This document shows, one piece after another, positions 14,091-15,582 of a DNA stretch of 15,582 bases. A program made the translations under genes and the position numbers. How positions within the stretch are numbered: position 1 is the stretch's first letter; each line of letters begins with the position of its first letter. The notes beneath the pieces are model-generated. The model ran no database searches. It was not told the DNA's origin and saw only the letters and a program-made list of their open reading frames with translations. Source of the DNA: Anaerolineales bacterium. Lineage in GTDB: Bacteria; Chloroflexota; Anaerolineae; Anaerolineales; UBA4823. The stretch is taken from assembly GCA_028687395.1 (NCBI GenBank), contig JAQUAE010000007.1, forward strand, positions 1-15,582, given 5' to 3'.

Positions 14091-14120
14091 ATCATATCAG
14101 GATTTTCCGACTTTTGTCCA
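14091..14120 (-). promoter_or_regulatory. Extended -10 promoter for the unknown gene/K+ transport cluster
   Basis: The minus strand reads TGGACA (-35, 14115-14120), an 18-base spacer and TATGAT (-10, 14091-14096) preceded by TGA, giving an extended -10 (TGnTATGAT). Five of six bases match in each box. The start site would be about 14084, leaving a leader of about 45 bases before the ATG at 14039. An inverted repeat AACCGA (14067-14072)/TCGGTT (14085-14090) flanks the predicted start site and could be an operator or a leader hairpin. The rest of the gap 14121-14161 shows nothing else. Confidence 0.75.
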
Positions 14121-14161
14121 GTGACTACCTCCTGCTTGGTGACGAATGGGTGCGGGAAGGC

Positions 14162-15175
14162 TTATGCGGGTGACTTCAGCGCTGATTGGTGGGCGAGCAC
14201 GCGCACGGAGAGCGTGCCAAAGGCGAGCGGCAGCCAGAAGGTAATTCCCCGGTAAGCCAGGGCGATCACCGCCGCGGCGCTGAGCGGGACGTACAGCGAA
14301 CTCAGGCTGAGGGTCAGGATGCCCTCGACGATACCGATTCCCGAGGGGGTGGGGGAGACGATCAGGAAGAGATAGGCAATGCTGAAGCCGGCAATCAACG
14401 TGCCAGCGGAGAAGGGCACGTTGAAGGCCAGGAAGATCAGCGAAAGGATCGAGATCAGCAGGGCTTTATTGATCAGTGCCAGGAGCAGGGGTAAGGTCAG
14501 GTTAGCGGGCTTACGGCTGATTTCGTGCAGGGCGTCCGAGGCGTCTTGGGCGAACCGGTGGGCGCGGGCTTCCGAGAGGTACTCCCGGTGGGTGAACGGT
14601 CGCACCACCCGGTTGACCAGCCGCGCCAGCCAGGCCAGGGCATTGCCCAATCGTTCGGCTGAACGCGCACCCATCGCCATCAGGACCGCCATGACCATCG
14701 CAATAGCCAGCAGCACAGTTGAGGCGATAATATCCGCAGTGGTGAGGTTGTTGCGCCGGAATAGGACGATCAAGCCCAGCGCCAGGACGCACAGAAAGCT
14801 GGCGTAATCGATGAGCACGTATAGTACCCCTGCAACGGTCACCTTGCCAACCGAGTCGCCGCGCTGCCGCGCCTGGGTGATGAACACCGCCATGCCTCCC
14901 ACTCCGGCGGTGGGGGCGATGACGTTGACGAAATTGGCTGCCAGTGAAAGCAATATCAGCCTGTCCAGCCTGGCTGCCAGCCCGACCGAAAGGAAGAGGG
15001 AGCGGTACACCAGTGCGATGAGCACCAGCAGGACCACCTCGACCAGGACGGCGAGCAGCAGGTAGCGCCAATCCCCTTCCCGGAGGGTGCTCATGACCGC
15101 CTGCATTTCGGCAAGCTGGCCGATGACGAACATCACCCCCAACAACAAGATCACCGCGATAATGAAAGTGCGCAT
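14162..15175 (-). CDS. UPF0104 / lysylphosphatidylglycerol-synthase-like membrane protein
   Basis: This is a 337-residue polytopic membrane protein with about eight helices, starting with TM1 at residues 2-20. It belongs to the LPG synthase TM-region family, the fold that forms the flippase half of MprF and free-standing AglD2-like proteins. The hallmarks are NFVNVIAPTAGVGGMAVF in the first half and the C-terminal SPTPSGIGIVEGILTLSLS (about residues 272-290) followed by AVIALAYRGITFWLPLAFG. There is no lysyl-transferase domain, so it is not a full MprF, and its substrate is unknown, probably a lipid or glycolipid. The ATG at 15175 lies 33 bases after the HtrA gene and has only a weak ribosome binding site. 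It may be cotranscribed with htrA. Confidence 0.88.
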   Translation of the reverse strand: MRTFIIAVILLLGVMFVIGQLAEMQAVMSTLREGDWRYLLLAVLVEVVLLVLIALVYRSLFLSVGLAARLDRLILLSLAANFVNVIAPTAGVGGMAVFITQARQRGDSVGKVTVAGVLYVLIDYASFLCVLALGLIVLFRRNNLTTADIIASTVLLAIAMVMAVLMAMGARSAERLGNALAWLARLVNRVVRPFTHREYLSEARAHRFAQDASDALHEISRKPANLTLPLLLALINKALLISILSLIFLAFNVPFSAGTLIAGFSIAYLFLIVSPTPSGIGIVEGILTLSLSSLYVPLSAAAVIALAYRGITFWLPLAFGTLSVRVLAHQSALKSPA

Positions 15176-15208
15176 AGGGAGTCTAACCTGGATCGCCGTG
15201 GGCGGCCC

Positions 15209-15582
15209 TCAGTTCTTAGCCTCCCCTAAGGTCACTTCCAGTTGCACTTGCTCATTACCGCGTAAGACCTGGATGGTGATACGGTCGCCCGGCCTGTAAT
15301 TGAAGACCGTGTTGATGTACGAGTGCTCCTCGTCCAGAGAGATATCCCCGATGCGGGTGATGATGTCGCCATGCCTCAACCCGCTGGCCGCCGCGGGGCT
15401 ATCGGCAAGCACCTCGGCCACGTACACTCCCCATTCCACAGGCAAACGGTAGGCCGCGGAAATCTCGGGGGTGATGGCTTGCCAGCGGATGCCCAGATAG
15501 GGCCGGGAGAAATAGCCCTTCTCGATGATTTGCTCGGCGACCGCGCCCGCGGTGTTCACCGGGATGGCGAAGCCTAGCCCTT
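15209..15582 (-). CDS. HtrA/DegP-like trypsin-type serine protease, C-terminal PDZ part (5' end outside window)
   Basis: The frame is open to the right edge of the window, so only the last about 124 residues are seen. It begins GLGFAIPVN, the typical end of the HtrA protease domain, followed by AVAEQIIEKGYFSRPYLGI. A PDZ domain then runs from that YLGI to the end, with SPAAASGLRHGDIITRIGD in the middle and RPGDRITIQVLRGNE near the C-terminus. There is one PDZ domain after the protease. The catalytic triad (His, Asp, Ser) lies outside the window and cannot be checked. Family members degrade or refold damaged extracytoplasmic proteins. The stop codon is 33 bases before the UPF0104 gene. Confidence 0.93.
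   Translation of the reverse strand, partial: GLGFAIPVNTAGAVAEQIIEKGYFSRPYLGIRWQAITPEISAAYRLPVEWGVYVAEVLADSPAAASGLRHGDIITRIGDISLDEEHSYINTVFNYRPGDRITIQVLRGNEQVQLEVTLGEAKN

Overview
The window looks like a high-GC, ordinary chromosomal (not plasmid or phage) segment from a member of the Chloroflexota, most likely an Anaerolineae-type bacterium. That placement is an inference from the Chloroflexi-style sortase, the composition and the gene set; no rRNA or other decisive taxonomic marker is present. Apart from the tail of a sortase gene at the left end, every gene lies on the minus strand, so biological reading order runs from right to left. Coding density is very high, and the largest gene-free stretch is about 190 bp (356-548).

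Reading right to left: (1) 15209-15582, the C-terminal end of an HtrA/DegP-like protease with a PDZ domain, followed by a polytopic UPF0104/LPG-synthase-like membrane protein (14162-15175). (2) A strong predicted promoter (14091-14120) drives a 381-residue soluble protein of unknown function (12894-14039). It is followed in the same direction by a KimA/YdaO-type APC-superfamily K+ transporter (11040-12860), a P2-type cation ATPase most like the Na+/K+-ATPase branch (8204-10978), and two TrkA-like RCK proteins (7531-8190 and 6845-7528). Together these look like an ion, probably potassium, homeostasis module. (3) A near-consensus promoter (6797-6825) starts the classic rpmH-rnpA-yidD-yidC-jag cluster. 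rpmH is a 58-codon gene at 6575-6751. A lipoprotein with an eight-repeat PQQ/BamB-like beta-propeller is inserted between yidD and yidC. The cluster ends in a hairpin at 3162-3189. (4) A -10 box only 9 bases from the start codon (near-leaderless) precedes a PfkB-family sugar/nucleoside kinase, tightly followed by parA and parB. (5) parB converges on the truncated sortase gene.

Clusters 3 and 4 carry the protein secretion/membrane insertion and chromosome segregation genes that often sit near the replication origin. However, dnaA, DnaA-box arrays, mnmE/mnmG/rsmG and a convincing parS are all absent, and the position next to rpmH often held by dnaA is taken by trkA. The most interesting points are the BamB-like lipoprotein embedded in the insertase operon, the KimA + unknown protein + P2C-like ATPase + double RCK module, a DKSGT variant of the normally invariant DKTGT phosphorylation motif in the ATPase, a GxxG to GRHA change in the KH domain of Jag, and the C-terminal extension of ribosomal protein L34. 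I found no CRISPR array, insertion sequence, prophage, tRNA or rRNA.
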